From the NCBI GenBank assembly GCA_036676475.1, contig JAKFCU010000045.1:1-29099 (forward strand): a stretch of 29,099 bases of DNA. The letters are read 5' to 3'. Within the stretch, counting starts at the first letter, position 1. Each line of letters starts with the position of its first letter. This stretch comes from LC029 sp036676475 (GTDB lineage Bacteria; Bacillota; Bacilli; Aneurinibacillales; RAOX-1). Under the pieces are notes generated by a model. It had not been told where the DNA came from. It was given only the letters and a program-made list of their open reading frames with translations, and made no database searches. The position numbers were made by a program, and so were the translations under genes. Shown one piece after another: positions 6,701-15,211 of the stretch.

Positions 6701-7882
6701 ATGCACACACAAATATGGGTAATTATAGGCCTTGTATTTTCCTTTCTGCTTGGGGGATGTGGAAATGAGGAAACGTCTTTTTATTCTGGGACGGTAGAAG
6801 GCGTAGAGGTTCCTATCCTAACGGAAATTGGGGGAGCTGTTCAACAAGTGAACGCTGACGAAGGAAAAAGTGTTCATAAAGGGGATGTCCTTGCCATATT
6901 AGATCAGCGCTTTCTTGATCAGCAGGTGAAGGAAGCACAAGCAGCTGTAGCATTGGCTCAAGCTGGCTTAGAGGAGATCAAGGCCGGAGCGAGAAAACAG
7001 GAGTTGACAAAGGCCCTCTATCAGATACAACAAAGCCAGGCACAGATTCAACAGCTTCAATCACAGCATGCAAAAATAGATACTACTCGAGAACAGCGGC
7101 AAGCTCTTGTAGAGCAGGCCATGAGTCAGTTGGATGGGGCAAAATCAACATTGGATTTTCAGCAAAAGAAACTGCAAGATATGGAAATCTTATTTAATAA
7201 AGGTGTGGAAAGTCAAGAGCGCTTTGAAGCTCAACGTGAAGCTGTTGAACAGGCACTTGCATCTGTAAACAACCTACAGGGCCAAGTGAAGGTTCAGGAA
7301 GCCCAGTTGCGTACGACAGATAAGGAAAAGGAGGCTGTAGCTGCACAAATCAAATCAGCACAAGCCCAAGAAAAAACGGCAGAAGCCCAGCTTGACTTAT
7401 TAAAAGAAGGGGCAACGGCCCCTGCCATTAAACAGCTGGTAGCTCAGAAAACCATGGCTGAAGCCCGGTTAGAACAGGCAAGAATTGCTTTGACGAAAGC
7501 AATTGTTACAAGTCCAGTTGAAGGTGTAGTAGTCAGAAAAAATGTAACCAAAGGCGAAGTGCTTAAACCTTCCTATCAGCTCTTCACCTTATATGAGGAA
7601 GGAAAGCTGGAATTGAAGGTTTATGTGCCCGAAGCAAAGCTGCAACAAGTTGCGATCGGAAAAGAAGTGAGGATAACGGTTGATGCCTATCCGGAGCAAG
7701 CTTTCAAGGGGAAGGTCAAGCACATAGCGGAGCAAGCAGAATTCACACCTAAAAATGTCCAGACGCCGGATGAGCGAACCAAATTGGTATTTGAAGTTAC
7801 CATTGAGCTTTTAGAAGGGTGGGGAAAGCTAAAGCCGGGAATGCCAGCTGATATCACGTTTGCAGGGAGTGAATCTCCATGA
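6701..7882 (+). CDS. HlyD/YbhG-type membrane-fusion lipoprotein
   Basis: This is the periplasmic-adaptor-like partner of an ABC exporter, anchored outside the membrane as a lipoprotein. The 393-residue protein starts with a signal peptide ending in the lipobox LLGGC (lipidated Cys20). It continues with the first half of a biotinyl-lipoyl domain (EVPILTEIGGAVQQVNADEGKSVHKGDVLAILD), a long alanine/glutamine-rich coiled coil (about residues 70-260), the second lipoyl half (ITSPVEGVV-type segment VTSPVEGVVVRKNVTKGEV) and a beta-barrel. I chose ATG 6701 because GGAGGGGAG lies 4-12 bases upstream and the signal peptide begins there; an upstream in-frame start would add 47 residues across the promoter. 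The next gene begins inside the last codons (ATGA overlap), so the operon is translationally coupled. Close in layout to E. coli ybhG-ybhF-ybhS/R with cecR. Confidence 0.9.
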   Translation: MHTQIWVIIGLVFSFLLGGCGNEETSFYSGTVEGVEVPILTEIGGAVQQVNADEGKSVHKGDVLAILDQRFLDQQVKEAQAAVALAQAGLEEIKAGARKQELTKALYQIQQSQAQIQQLQSQHAKIDTTREQRQALVEQAMSQLDGAKSTLDFQQKKLQDMEILFNKGVESQERFEAQREAVEQALASVNNLQGQVKVQEAQLRTTDKEKEAVAAQIKSAQAQEKTAEAQLDLLKEGATAPAIKQLVAQKTMAEARLEQARIALTKAIVTSPVEGVVVRKNVTKGEVLKPSYQLFTLYEEGKLELKVYVPEAKLQQVAIGKEVRITVDAYPEQAFKGKVKHIAEQAEFTPKNVQTPDERTKLVFEVTIELLEGWGKLKPGMPADITFAGSESP

Positions 7883-8643
7883 TGGAGCAAAACCTAGCTA
7901 TTCAATGTAAGCAGCTGACAAAGTCATTCGGATCTCTAAAGGCGGTGCAGGATATAAGCATCACCATTCCTAAAGGATGCATCTATGGCTTTTTAGGGCC
8001 AAATGGATCTGGGAAATCAACGACCATTCGGATGCTATGCGGCTTGATGACCCCCAGCTCAGGCGAAGGAACGGTGTTGGACTATGACATGGTGAAGGAT
8101 ACAGAAATCATACGGCATCACATTGGCTACATGTCACAAAAATTCAGCCTGTATGAAGAGCTGACCGTCGAAGAAAATCTAGATTTTTATGCGGGCATCT
8201 ATGGAATTACCGGTCAAAAGGCGATGGAGCGTAAGGTGGAATTAATTTCCATGGCAGGGCTTGAAGGACGGGAAAAGCAGCTTGCGAGGTCTTTGTCAGG
8301 CGGCTGGAAGCAGCGATTGGCTTTATCCTGTGCCCTTTTGCATGAACCTGAAATTTTAATATTGGATGAACCGACAGCCGGGGTAGACCCTGTATCCAGG
8401 AGAATCTTTTGGCAGGTCATTCATTCCTTATCAGAAAAAGGAATCACGATCCTGGTGAGTACCCACTATATGGATGAGGCCGAAACTTGCGATAAAATTG
8501 GATTTATCTTCTTTGGCAAGCTGTTAGTAGAGGGGACACCGAATCAGTTGAAGAAGGAGTTTAACCTGCCGAATCTGGAAGAAGTATTTATCCACTTGGT
8601 TCACCAAGAACAGGAGCAGGGAAGGAAGGTGCAAGGCATATGA
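7879..8643 (+). CDS. ABC exporter ATP-binding subunit (YbhF-like half)
   Basis: This is the ATPase that drives the ABC-2 permease encoded next. The 254-residue protein has Walker A GPNGSGKST, Q-loop region YMSQKFSLYEELTVEENL, signature LSGGWKQRLAL, Walker B ILILDEPTAGVDP and switch histidine in VSTHYMDEAE. It is a single domain, unlike E. coli YbhF which carries two. The start overlaps the stop of the adaptor gene and its stop overlaps the start of the permease gene, so the three are made together. The drug or solute moved cannot be read from sequence. Confidence 0.93.
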   Translation: MMEQNLAIQCKQLTKSFGSLKAVQDISITIPKGCIYGFLGPNGSGKSTTIRMLCGLMTPSSGEGTVLDYDMVKDTEIIRHHIGYMSQKFSLYEELTVEENLDFYAGIYGITGQKAMERKVELISMAGLEGREKQLARSLSGGWKQRLALSCALLHEPEILILDEPTAGVDPVSRRIFWQVIHSLSEKGITILVSTHYMDEAETCDKIGFIFFGKLLVEGTPNQLKKEFNLPNLEEVFIHLVHQEQEQGRKVQGI

Positions 8644-9794
8644 AGCAAGCCTTTAAAGCGGGGTTCAGTCTCATTCGGCTGCGTGCTATTATGCAGAAGG
8701 AGATTTTACAAATCCGGCGAGATCCTCCCTCTCTAGCCATTGCCCTGGTGATGCCGATTATGATGATCTTATTGTTCGGATATGCCGTAAACACAGATAT
8801 TGATCATCTTCCGATGGCGGTATGGGATCAGGATCGTTCTCAACATAGCCGTGAAATCGTCCAGCGGTTTGTCCATACGGAGTACTATGATTATGTCTAT
8901 GAAACGCAAGGGTATAAAGAGTTGCAGGAATTGATTGATAAAGGGAAAATAAAAGTGGCCCTTGTGATCCCTGCCGATTACAGCACCCGGCTGGATACAG
9001 GGAAGGAGACGAAGCTGCAGCTGCTTATTGATGGATCAGATCCGAATGCTGCAAGGACAGCGCTTGCTAATGCACAGTTCATTGTTCAGAATGAATCGAC
9101 CTCTCTTCAATTGCAAAAGTTGGAGAAGCAGGGGCTAGGACCGATAGAAACGCCAATAGCCCTAGAATCCCGGGTATTGTTTAATCCCAATATGGAAAGT
9201 TTAGTCTTTAATATTCCTGCTTTGATCGGACTGATCATGCAAAATGTTACAGCGATTCTGACCGCTTTTGCTCTCGTTAGAGAGAAAGAGAGAGGAACGA
9301 TGGAACAGCTTGTGGTGACTCCTGTAAGACCGGTAGAGTTGATTATTGGAAAGTTGATTCCTTATGTAGGGATCGGGATGATTTCTTTTAGCATCGTGCT
9401 GATTATGGGAGTGGCATGGTTTGGTGTACCCGTAAAAGGGAGTATAACGCTTCTGGTTACACTCAGTTTATTATTTCTTATTACCACCTTGGCCATCGGA
9501 ATGCTTATATCCACTGTGGCTAAAACGCAGCTGCAGGCCATGCAAATGTCTTTTGCTTTTATCCTGCCTAGTGTATTGTTATCAGGCTTTATGTTTCCCC
9601 GTGAAACGATGCCTGTCTTTATTCAATGGATTGGCGGAGCGATCCCATTAACTTACTTTCTGGAAATTCTCAGGGGGATATTTTTAAAGGGAGTCAGTTT
9701 GAATACCTTATGGCAGGAAACGCTGACGCTATCTGTATTTACTCTATTTATTTGTACGATCGCTGTATTGAAATTCCGCAAACGTATGGATTAA
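8640..9794 (+). CDS. ABC-2 type transporter permease (YbhS/YbhR-like)
   Basis: This is the membrane half of the exporter. The 384-residue protein has one N-terminal helix (residues about 32-52), then a large external domain (about 55-190) containing the AVWDQDRSQHSREIVQRF segment. Five to six C-terminal helices include the ABC-2 signature ALVREKERGTMEQLVVTPVRP. A single permease gene means that the exporter is probably a homodimer, whereas E. coli uses two permeases (YbhS and YbhR). Start ATG overlaps the ATPase stop by four bases. No other start is plausible. Confidence 0.92.
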   Translation: MKQAFKAGFSLIRLRAIMQKEILQIRRDPPSLAIALVMPIMMILLFGYAVNTDIDHLPMAVWDQDRSQHSREIVQRFVHTEYYDYVYETQGYKELQELIDKGKIKVALVIPADYSTRLDTGKETKLQLLIDGSDPNAARTALANAQFIVQNESTSLQLQKLEKQGLGPIETPIALESRVLFNPNMESLVFNIPALIGLIMQNVTAILTAFALVREKERGTMEQLVVTPVRPVELIIGKLIPYVGIGMISFSIVLIMGVAWFGVPVKGSITLLVTLSLLFLITTLAIGMLISTVAKTQLQAMQMSFAFILPSVLLSGFMFPRETMPVFIQWIGGAIPLTYFLEILRGIFLKGVSLNTLWQETLTLSVFTLFICTIAVLKFRKRMD

Positions 9795-9846
9795 GGGAAG
9801 GCCCTGACGGACGTAGGGCACCAGCAGTCAGAAGAAGGAGGGCAAA

Positions 9847-10530
9847 ATGAATAAAGAAGGGCCAAAATTTGATGACATTATGCAAAAGTTCATAGAAGAA
9901 TTAAAGGATGAAGATCAGCTTACCGAAAAACAGCGAAGAATTATGGAGGCCTCCATCAAATTGTTTTCTGAAAAAGGGTTTCATGGAGCTTCCACGAGTG
10001 AGATTGCCAAGCAAGCAGGGGTTGCGGAGGGAACTATTTTCCGTCATTTTAAAACCAAGAAAGATATTTTGATCAGTTTGGTTGCCCCGATGGTCTTGCG
10101 TTTTGCTTCCCCGTTTCTGTTGAAGGATGTCAAGGAACTCATGGCCTCTGATCTGCCCTTAGAGGAGCTGCTCAATCAAATTTATAAGAATCGGCTATCG
10201 CTTGTAGAGAAAAATTGGGATCGGATTCGGCTGATTATTCAAGAGATGCAATTCCATGAGGAGCTGAGAGATGCTATAGTGGAGAACTTTATCCGGGTGG
10301 GCAGAAATATCGCTGAAGCTTTTGTAAAAACAAAAATCGAGAATGGTGAACTGCGACCGCTCCCTCCCTTTGCGGTTACACGAGCCATCGTTTCCATGAT
10401 GATAGGTTATGTCTTTTTTAAATTTGTGCTGTTTCCTGAAGAAGGAATGTCGTTGGATGATGATCAAGAGATTGAGATGATGGTTGATATTATTCTTCAT
10501 GGGATCAAGAATAAGGATCAACCGGTCTAG
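9847..10530 (+). CDS. TetR/AcrR-family transcriptional regulator
   Basis: This is a DNA-binding repressor, last gene of the exporter operon. The 227-residue protein has a helix-turn-helix at about residues 25-70 (RIMEASIKLFSEKGFHGAST, then EIAKQAGVAEGTIFRHFKTK), typical of the family, and a C-terminal ligand-binding all-helical domain. GGAGGG stands before the ATG. It lies 52 bases after the permease gene, so it is likely co-transcribed and probably represses the operon from the palindrome at 6669-6682. The 3' end overlaps the terminator. By analogy with E. coli CecR beside ybhGFSR it may respond to a drug, but the inducer is unknown. Confidence 0.9.
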   Translation: MNKEGPKFDDIMQKFIEELKDEDQLTEKQRRIMEASIKLFSEKGFHGASTSEIAKQAGVAEGTIFRHFKTKKDILISLVAPMVLRFASPFLLKDVKELMASDLPLEELLNQIYKNRLSLVEKNWDRIRLIIQEMQFHEELRDAIVENFIRVGRNIAEAFVKTKIENGELRPLPPFAVTRAIVSMMIGYVFFKFVLFPEEGMSLDDDQEIEMMVDIILHGIKNKDQPV

Positions 10531-10547
10531 ATGAGTTGATCCTTATT
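10510..10547 (+). terminator. Hairpin overlapping the end of the TetR gene
   Basis: A 13-bp perfect stem (AATAAGGATCAAC at 10510-10522 with GTTGATCCTTATT at 10535-10547) contains the stop codon in its loop. It has no T-run beyond the stem, which itself ends in TTATT. Confidence 0.65.
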
Positions 10548-10593
10548 CATTACGGGAACAATAAGGAATTTAATGGGAAGGGAAGGTGTACTT

Positions 10594-11331
10594 ATGAGAG
10601 TAACTTGTCTAGGATGTTGGGGAGCTTATCCAGCTGCAGCTTCGGCTAATTCCGCCTTTTTACTGGAGGAAAACGATTTTCGGGTTTTGATTGACTGTGG
10701 CAGCGGAGTATTATCCCAATTGCAACGTGTGATCCGCATCGATCAACTCGATGCTTTACTATTATCTCATTATCATCACGATCATATGGCCGATATCGGG
10801 TGCTTGCAATATGCGATGATGATTCAAAACCTTCTTGGACATCGAAAGCAAGCGCTCCCTATTTATGCCCATGGGGAAGGAGAAAACTTATTTCATACCT
10901 TAACCTATAAAGAATTCACATCAGGAAATCGGATATTTGCCCATCATCCCGTTCAAATAGGTCCATGGAACGTGGATTTTTGTCCTACAAATCATCCAGC
11001 CTATTGTTTAGCCATAAAGATTATCAGTCCCACTATTACCCTTGTTTTTACGGCAGATACGGGGTGGAGCGATACGCTGGCCAGCTTTTGCCAAGAGGCA
11101 GATGTCCTGATTTGTGAGGCGAGCCTATACAAAGAACAGAAAGGACTTGTTCAGGGACACTTAACCTCAGAGGAGGCAGGACTCCTGGCAGCAAGTACAA
11201 AGGCGAAACAATTGATTCTGACCCATTTGCCGCATTATGGCGATCGGGGTCTCCTTGTAAAGGAAGCCCAAGAGGTGTATTCCGGTTCTGTTCTGCTTGC
11301 AGAAGAACAGATGCAGTGGAACTGGAAATAA
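10594..11331 (+). CDS. yhfI: Metallo-beta-lactamase-fold hydrolase (YhfI-like)
   Basis: This is a cytoplasmic metal-dependent hydrolase of the beta-lactamase/RNase Z fold. The 245-residue protein has the metal-binding motif HYHHDH (about residues 64-69), a later histidine in TNHPAYCL, an aspartate in FTADTGWS and a final histidine in LTHLPHYGD. The start MRVTCLGCWGAYPA matches the usual N-terminus of YhfI proteins, so ATG 10594 (after AAGGTG) is preferred over the in-frame ATG 10573, which would add seven residues. The substrate of YhfI is not established. Single gene, ended by a terminator shared with the convergent small gene. Confidence 0.85.
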   Translation: MRVTCLGCWGAYPAAASANSAFLLEENDFRVLIDCGSGVLSQLQRVIRIDQLDALLLSHYHHDHMADIGCLQYAMMIQNLLGHRKQALPIYAHGEGENLFHTLTYKEFTSGNRIFAHHPVQIGPWNVDFCPTNHPAYCLAIKIISPTITLVFTADTGWSDTLASFCQEADVLICEASLYKEQKGLVQGHLTSEEAGLLAASTKAKQLILTHLPHYGDRGLLVKEAQEVYSGSVLLAEEQMQWNWK

Positions 11332-11336
11332 AAACA

Positions 11337-11359
11337 GACACTCCGCAGAGTGTCCGTTT
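11337..11359. terminator. Bidirectional terminator between yhfI and the small minus-strand gene
   Basis: GACACTC (11337-11343) and GAGTGTC (11348-11354) form a 7-bp stem with a CGCA loop. On the minus strand it is followed by TGTTTTTATTT, on the plus strand by CGTTTGTC, so it works best for the minus-strand small gene. Confidence 0.7.
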
Positions 11360-11365
11360 GTCTAT

Positions 11366-11461
11366 TTAGCTTAAAAGTGAGCCAACGATTCCAGCAGCAA
11401 CGATGCCGGCTGCGGTCGCAAGAGTGATCTTAATCCAATCCCCAACAGTGATACCACCCAT
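11366..11461 (-). CDS. Small amphipathic peptide (31 residues)
   Basis: An unassigned 31-residue frame begins MGGITVGDWIKITLA and ends GIVGSLLS. It would be one helix rich in Ala/Gly/Ile/Val with a few charges near the start. A GGAGG ribosome site stands four bases before the ATG, and an intrinsic terminator with a good T-run on this strand follows the stop by about a dozen bases. The size and composition recall small membrane-active peptides (leaderless bacteriocins, phenol-soluble modulin-like or holin-like peptides), but I recognise no family and no immunity gene is seen. CATACTA at 11532-11538 on the minus strand resembles a forespore (sigma-G) -10 box, without a clear -35. Confidence 0.55.
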   Translation of the reverse strand: MGGITVGDWIKITLATAAGIVAAGIVGSLLS

Positions 11462-11496
11462 CTTTCCTCCGCTCCTTTCCTAAAACAGATTTCTTT

Positions 11497-11880
11497 TTAG
11501 GTTATGGGGGAGAAAGAAAAGTAGTTCGACCTAGTATGTTTGGGTATACAGGCGATTAAATACCCTCTCTGAGAACATAATTGATAGCTTTCCATAAAAA
11601 ATAGTCGTTTTCGGAGGATCAGCAGGATAATTTGGTGATTCCAGCAAATCCATTGGTAAAGAGAGACTATCCATTTTTTCCATGATTTATCAAGTTTGGG
11701 AAGTTTCGATTTTATGATAGCAAGTCCTTTATGGAATTGAAAATATTCCTGGAACACGGGTGTCTCGGGTAAAAGGGAGAAACCTCCTGCAAATAAAATA
11801 AAAGCAATTTTAAATATGGAGATGATTCTAATTAGTTTCATATCATCAGTATACACCACTTCCTTTTCGTTGTAACTCAT
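11497..11880 (-). CDS. Doubtful hypothetical reading frame (127 codons)
   Basis: An open frame on the minus strand with a hydrophobic N-terminal segment (IISIFKIAFILFAGGFSLL) and a basic, aromatic-rich rest. I recognise no family. No ribosome site stands before the first ATG at 11880; an inner ATG before KLIRIIS also lacks a good one. The stretch between the 31-residue peptide gene and the hydrolase gene (11462-12026) shows nothing else. It may be a decayed membrane-protein gene or chance. Confidence 0.25.
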   Translation of the reverse strand: MSYNEKEVVYTDDMKLIRIISIFKIAFILFAGGFSLLPETPVFQEYFQFHKGLAIIKSKLPKLDKSWKKWIVSLYQWICWNHQIILLILRKRLFFMESYQLCSQRGYLIACIPKHTRSNYFSFSPIT

Positions 11881-12026
11881 TTCACGCTGTTATTAGCAAA
11901 ACGTCAACTCATGTAGACCGCAGGTCAGGGGTACCTATTCCATTTTTTGTGTAGTAATTTTTATGACCATTTTTCCGATTGGGCATACTTTATGATAAAT
12001 ATAAAAAATGGATGGTTGTGAAGCAA

Positions 12027-12890
12027 ATGACATCAATACAACAGACAACTGAACCATTTAAGTTTGGGTGGGTAGGGAAGTTTATTGATCTTGATGGGGT
12101 ACGTCTCCACTATATGGAAAGGGGCAAAGGGGATCCGGTCCTCATGGTACATGGTTTAGGAGCCTATTCCTATACTTGGCGCCATAATATGGACGCATTA
12201 GCCCAACAATTCCGTGTGATAGCTATCGACCTGAAGGGTTTTGGATTATCGGAAAAACCGATAGGTCCTGGCTATTCCATCGAATCCCATGTCCATACGA
12301 TTCTACAGTTCATTTCCAAGCTGCAATTACCGCAGATTAATTATGTAGGAAGCTCTATGGGTGGCGAAATTGGTCTTCGCTTATGCTTAGTAAAACCAGA
12401 ACAGATAAAAAAATTGATTCTGATTGGGAGTTCGGGCTACCGCGATAAACTCCCTTATTCGATCAGGCTCCTAGCTCATCTACCTTATAAATATTTTGTT
12501 CGACCCCTCATTAAGCGCAAATATTTAACGGATGAAGCCCTGTTTCAGTTCGTGAAGAGCGCCTTTTATAATCCAGAAGCCATTACAGAAGAAGAAATTC
12601 GTCAATATCTTTATCCTGTCAGCACCCAAGGCTTTGAACAGTCATACATCACGCTGTTGAAAGAATTTGATTTTGGAAAAAGGCAACAGGAATATGAGTT
12701 GATTCCACATCAAGCTTTGATCTTGACAGGGGAGAAGGATCTGGTGATCCCTCATGAACATTCCGTCAAACTTCATCATGCCCTAAAAAATTCCTCCTTA
12801 ATTACCATTTCGAAATGCGGACATTTTCTACATGAAGAGAAACCTGAAGAGACGAATCAATTTATGTTAGATTTCTTAATACAGTCCTAA
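12027..12890 (+). CDS. Alpha/beta-fold hydrolase
   Basis: This is a soluble esterase/lipase-type enzyme of unknown substrate. The 287-residue protein has the oxyanion segment HGLGAYSYTW, the nucleophile elbow GSSMGG (Ser), the acidic residue in LTGEKDLVIP and the catalytic histidine in CGHFLHEEKPEE, so the triad is complete. The start is uncertain: ATG 12027 is preceded by a weak GTGAAG, while ATG 12012 and TTG 11979 in frame have no ribosome site. No lipoprotein or secretion signal is seen. It is convergent with the SDR gene and shares a terminator with it. Confidence 0.85.
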   Translation: MTSIQQTTEPFKFGWVGKFIDLDGVRLHYMERGKGDPVLMVHGLGAYSYTWRHNMDALAQQFRVIAIDLKGFGLSEKPIGPGYSIESHVHTILQFISKLQLPQINYVGSSMGGEIGLRLCLVKPEQIKKLILIGSSGYRDKLPYSIRLLAHLPYKYFVRPLIKRKYLTDEALFQFVKSAFYNPEAITEEEIRQYLYPVSTQGFEQSYITLLKEFDFGKRQQEYELIPHQALILTGEKDLVIPHEHSVKLHHALKNSSLITISKCGHFLHEEKPEETNQFMLDFLIQS

Positions 12891-12896
12891 AAATGA

Positions 12897-12932
12897 AAAA
12901 TGGATGATGGAAACAGTCCCATCATCCATTTT
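12897..12932. terminator. Bidirectional terminator between convergent genes
   Basis: AAAATGGATGATGG (12897-12910) pairs perfectly with CCATCATCCATTTT (12919-12932), loop of eight. A-runs and T-runs at both sides make it work in both directions. It touches the last base of the SDR gene. Confidence 0.8.
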
Positions 12933-13711
12933 CATTTTCTTGTTTCTTGCAATTTACGAACGATTTTCGTGATCCAACTTCTCGGGGTGATACGGACAGA
13001 AAAGGAAAGCAGCCTATTTTTCCAACCGGGGATGATAATGGTGTGCTTGTTGAAAAGCCCTTCATATCCGATTCTTGCGACGATTGACGCATCCATATTC
13101 ATACCTTGAAAAAGCTTAGATTGCTCCAACTTTGCTCTTGTCGTGAATCCTGTATCCGTTGGCCCGGGACAAAGTGCTGTAACGGTAATCCCGTGTGGTT
13201 GAAGTTCATTGGCCAATGCTTCGGAGATAGAGAGAACATAGGCTTTTGTAGCATAGTAAACAGCCATTAAAGGCCCGGGTTGAAAGGCAGCGGTTGAGGC
13301 TACATTCAAGATTTTTCCTGATTTTCTGTGAATCATCCCGGGAAGCAGGAGGTGAGTTAATTGGGTAAGGGAAGTGATATTTACCTGAATCATATTTATG
13401 ATTTCGTTAGTTTCCATATGGGCAAATGTTCCGTACATGCCGAAGCCGGCATTATTGATCAGAATATCGATGGATAGGTTGCTTTCAGTTAGTACAGTCA
13501 CGATTTCTAGGGGGGAGTCCGGCAGGGCAAGATCTTTTGAAATAATCGTACTGCTCGTCCCAAACTGTCCCTTCATTTCGTTTGCTAATTCCAGTAATTT
13601 TTCCAGGTTTCTAGCCACAAGAACGAGATTGTAACCATCTCTGGCAAAAAGCTTGGCTAATTCATATCCAATTCCATTGGATGCGCCGGTGATCAAAACG
13701 GTTTGGTTCAA
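12932..13711 (-). CDS. Short-chain dehydrogenase/reductase (YqjQ-like)
   Basis: This is an NAD(P)-dependent oxidoreductase of the classical SDR family. The 259-residue protein has the cofactor motif TGASNGIG near the start, NNAG after strand 4, the catalytic serine in VASTAAF and the YYATK active-site pair (Tyr, Lys), then PGPTDTGF. The start is TTG: a strong GGAGG at 13720-13724 stands eight bases before it, while no in-frame ATG lies near. The substrate is unknown; layout resembles the YqjQ group (DltE-like SDRs). Convergent with the alpha/beta hydrolase. Confidence 0.88.
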   Translation of the reverse strand: MNQTVLITGASNGIGYELAKLFARDGYNLVLVARNLEKLLELANEMKGQFGTSSTIISKDLALPDSPLEIVTVLTESNLSIDILINNAGFGMYGTFAHMETNEIINMIQVNITSLTQLTHLLLPGMIHRKSGKILNVASTAAFQPGPLMAVYYATKAYVLSISEALANELQPHGITVTALCPGPTDTGFTTRAKLEQSKLFQGMNMDASIVARIGYEGLFNKHTIIIPGWKNRLLSFSVRITPRSWITKIVRKLQETRK

Positions 13712-13861
13712 TGCATCTTCCTCCAGAGGATTTCATAATCATACGCTTTCCTCCTTCTATTTTAGCAAACGTTAGGGATTTGTCTAAGAAAAATCAGTGT
13801 ATCGTTATGTCTTGATGTAATGATAAGGAAGCCTTGAACAGTTGTCTTAATATGCGGAAAA

Positions 13862-13886
13862 AGGCTGTCTCATCAGGAGACAGCCT
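13862..13886 (-). terminator. Intrinsic terminator of the ATP-grasp gene
   Basis: AGGCTGTCTC (13862-13871) and GAGACAGCCT (13877-13886) form a 10-bp perfect stem. On the minus strand it is followed by TTTTTCC. Confidence 0.85.
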
Positions 13887-13894
13887 GAGCCTTT

Positions 13895-15061
13895 CTATTC
13901 AGAAAGGCCTAACTTATGGGGATGGGCTGGTGGTACAGCATTACTACTGACATGAATAAAGGGTTCCTCTTTTTTCTCAGGGTTATTCTTCGCTTGGACC
14001 AAGTGAAGGGCATATTGAAGTGGGCGTTTAATAGATTGTTTATATAATTGCAATTGGCCCATTTCTTTAAAGATCTCCCGTCCGGGTTTTGGGTTTACTT
14101 CAATTAACCATACCTGTCCATCTATATCAATCCCAATGTCAAGACCAAATTCCATCATGCTGCCAAAATAGGTTTCTATTGTTTTTACGACCTCATGTGC
14201 CAACTCCTGGCATTCGGCTAGAATGCTAACCGCCTTTTCCTCGCCAAACCGGTCGGTTATCACCTTTTTAAAGGGAATAGGACGTCCTCCTCCATGAAGA
14301 TTGGAAGTGGGACTTCCTTTTGGTCCCACTCGAATTCCTAATCCAGTAATACTCCAATCTCCATTCTCATCCTTTTGGATTAACAGGCGGGTATCAGCAA
14401 CCCGTTCGGGAACTAAACTTAGATCAAGCCCCTGCTGAATCATAAAATGCCCGTTGCGAATTTTTTCTTGATCGACCCAGCGGTTAAGCCATGACATCAG
14501 GGTAGCCGCTGAACTGAAATGAGCTGATTTTTTCACTAGATTTCGAGCTCTGCCTAAGAGATGAAAGCCTTTTTCCGTACGTTCGATCTTAAGAATGCTG
14601 CGACCGCCTGTTCCATTTCCAGGTTTGATATAGAGTAGAGGATATTCCTTAAGCATGGTATTTAAATTGGCAGAGGAGTAAGCCATAGTTTTAGGAATCC
14701 ATCTCTTTAGGTTCTCCTCACGTGAAAAGAGCTGAGTTGCCGTCCATTTGTTTGTATAAGTACTGTTGGCATAGGTGAATAATTCTTTTTGTCGACGGAG
14801 ATTTTTGTACCCTTCTACCCCTTTGCGGCAGCGATCGATGACAACATCCGGCCAAGGAAAAAGTCGAGATTTCCACCCGCCCTTTTCAGAGGGGAAAAAG
14901 CCGCGTATCTTTCGTTGTTTAAGGTTTACATCCTGATAAGCAAATACATAGATCATCGCATCAAGATCGCCCCCTTCCTGAACAAGCCTTCTCATGTACC
15001 CGGGCTCTTCAAAACGGGTTCCTTCTCGCCAAGTCAATATTCCTATAATGGGTTTACTCAT
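13895..15061 (-). CDS. YheC/YheD-like ATP-grasp protein
   Basis: This is a protein of the YheC/YheD family, some members of which are spore-coat associated in B. subtilis; the chemistry is unknown, ATP-grasp enzymes usually join a carboxylate to an amine. The 388-residue protein has an N-terminal domain beginning MSKPIIGILTWREG, then the ATP-grasp fold with the glycine-rich loop KPGNGTGGRSILKI and the metal-binding end FGLDIGIDIDGQVWLIEVNPKPGRE (split here only by position: DIGID then IEVNPKPG). I chose the ATG at 15061, twelve bases after AAGGAG at 15074-15079; two upstream in-frame ATGs would place that site inside the gene. CATAAAGT at 15096-15103 (minus strand) resembles a mother-cell sigma -10 box. 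Confidence 0.85.
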   Translation of the reverse strand: MSKPIIGILTWREGTRFEEPGYMRRLVQEGGDLDAMIYVFAYQDVNLKQRKIRGFFPSEKGGWKSRLFPWPDVVIDRCRKGVEGYKNLRRQKELFTYANSTYTNKWTATQLFSREENLKRWIPKTMAYSSANLNTMLKEYPLLYIKPGNGTGGRSILKIERTEKGFHLLGRARNLVKKSAHFSSAATLMSWLNRWVDQEKIRNGHFMIQQGLDLSLVPERVADTRLLIQKDENGDWSITGLGIRVGPKGSPTSNLHGGGRPIPFKKVITDRFGEEKAVSILAECQELAHEVVKTIETYFGSMMEFGLDIGIDIDGQVWLIEVNPKPGREIFKEMGQLQLYKQSIKRPLQYALHLVQAKNNPEKKEEPFIHVSSNAVPPAHPHKLGLSE

Positions 15062-15139
15062 GAAGTGAGACATCTCCTTGATCATATCTTCATTTACTTT
15101 ATGCCGTGGGTAAAAGAAGGTGAATGTCCATGCCCTTAA

Positions 15140-15168
15140 TTGAGAAATTGGAAAAAGTTAATTATAAT
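15140..15168 (+). promoter_or_regulatory. Sigma-A promoter of the dehydrogenase/thioesterase pair
   Basis: TTGAGA (15140-15145), a 17-base spacer and TATAAT (15163-15168). The predicted start near 15175 lies 37 bases before the start codon. Confidence 0.7.
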
Positions 15169-15211
15169 TTTCTCTAGGTTGATTTTGTCTAGTGATGGGA
15201 GAGAAAAAGAG

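Noticed and set aside
9626..9850. Open frame overlapping the end of the ABC-2 permease and start of the TetR gene
   Set aside because: It is in another frame of the permease gene, with no ribosome site; its tail only covers the spacer.
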